Assembly (NCBI GenBank): GCA_919902965.1
Contig: CAKKSJ010000171.1
Span: 1-6,078 of the forward strand
Reading direction: 5' to 3'
Length of the DNA: 6,078 nt
DNA from: Burkholderiales bacterium
GTDB lineage: Bacteria > Pseudomonadota > Gammaproteobacteria > Burkholderiales > SG8-39
The notes under the pieces were generated by a model that was not told the DNA's origin, did not search any database, and was given only the letters and a program-made list of their open reading frames with translations. Positions 5,754 through 6,078 of this stretch are shown here, in pieces (position 1 is the stretch's first letter; the number at the start of each line of letters is the position of its first letter). A program made the position numbers and the translations under genes.

Positions 5754-6078
5754 CAAGATCGCGCAGCGCGTCCTGCAGCGCTTCACCACCCCGGCGCTGG
5801 CGCTGATCAGCGTCAACCTGATCGGCATGATCGGCTACAAGATCATCGGCGGGCCGCAAGTGTCCTGGCTGGACGGCCTGTACATGACATTCATCACCGT
5901 CGCCACCATCGGCTATGGCGAGATCGTCGATCTCAGCCACTCGCCCGGCGGGCGCGTATTCACCATGGGCATCGCCATGATAGGCATAGGCGTGACCGGC
6001 TACATGATTTCCACGCTCACCGCCTTCATCCTCGAAGGCGACATGAACCAGGCACTACGGAGGCGAAGAATGCAAAAA
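5743..6078 (+). CDS. Two-TM potassium channel (Ion_trans_2), probably with a C-terminal RCK/TrkA-N domain; cut by the right edge
   Basis: The visible 112 residues begin MASDKIAQRV. A first membrane helix spans about 14-33, a pore loop follows with the selectivity filter TIGYGE (55-60), and a second helix covers about 72-97. This is the minimal potassium-pore fold of KcsA/MthK-type channels. After the second helix comes a very basic linker (ALRRRRMQK, 104-112) running off the window; in related proteins such a linker leads into a cytoplasmic RCK domain that binds NAD or ions, but that part is not visible. The filter differs from the canonical TVGYGD by Ile for Val and Glu for Asp. The ATG lies within the end of the DUF2062 gene in another frame, with only a weak ribosome site, so translation is probably coupled. 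A role in potassium conductance and membrane potential is inferred from the fold. Confidence 0.88.
   Translation, partial: MASDKIAQRVLQRFTTPALALISVNLIGMIGYKIIGGPQVSWLDGLYMTFITVATIGYGEIVDLSHSPGGRVFTMGIAMIGIGVTGYMISTLTAFILEGDMNQALRRRRMQK

Noticed and set aside
5196..5828. Open frame of 210 codons on the minus strand opposite the DUF2062 gene
   Set aside because: It is antisense to two overlapping genes with clear membrane-protein motifs, with His/Arg/Gln-rich shadow composition.

Overview
This window is ordinary-looking chromosomal DNA from a GC-rich proteobacterium. The gene set (a synthetase-type relA, mtfA, a full-length comEC and a DUF2062 membrane protein), the protein sequences and the high-GC codon choice fit a betaproteobacterium best. 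I infer this from protein character alone and could not test it with a marker gene or a search.

Layout from left to right: the 5' part of relA on the minus strand, cut by the left edge; a 67-bp divergent promoter region; mtfA (zinc peptidase, Mlc titration factor) on the plus strand; a 257-bp convergent intergenic region holding two long, nearly perfect stem-loops that look like mobile REP/BIME-type repeats; an alpha/beta hydrolase on the minus strand; comEC (DNA-uptake channel) on the minus strand, 126 bp upstream of the hydrolase; a 97-bp divergent region; then, on the plus strand, a DUF2062 membrane protein overlapping by 11 bp the start of a two-TM potassium-channel gene cut by the right edge. 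There are two divergent gene pairs (relA/mtfA and comEC/DUF2062) and one convergent pair (mtfA/hydrolase).

Functionally, relA makes the starvation alarmone (p)ppGpp and mtfA is known in enterobacteria for inactivating the glucose-PTS repressor Mlc, so the left pair could link nutrient sensing to sugar uptake, although adjacency alone does not prove this. ComEC moves single-stranded DNA across the inner membrane during transformation. The hydrolase has no assignable substrate. DUF2062 and the channel form a small membrane-protein operon.

I found no convincing new multi-gene system. The least explained signals are the paired palindromes between mtfA and the hydrolase, which share a loop and inner stem but have different outer stems that still pair, and the relA/mtfA divergent promoters, whose -10 boxes both sit where transcription would begin at the start codon itself (possible leaderless mRNAs). 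No tRNA, rRNA, CRISPR array or recognisable insertion sequence is present.
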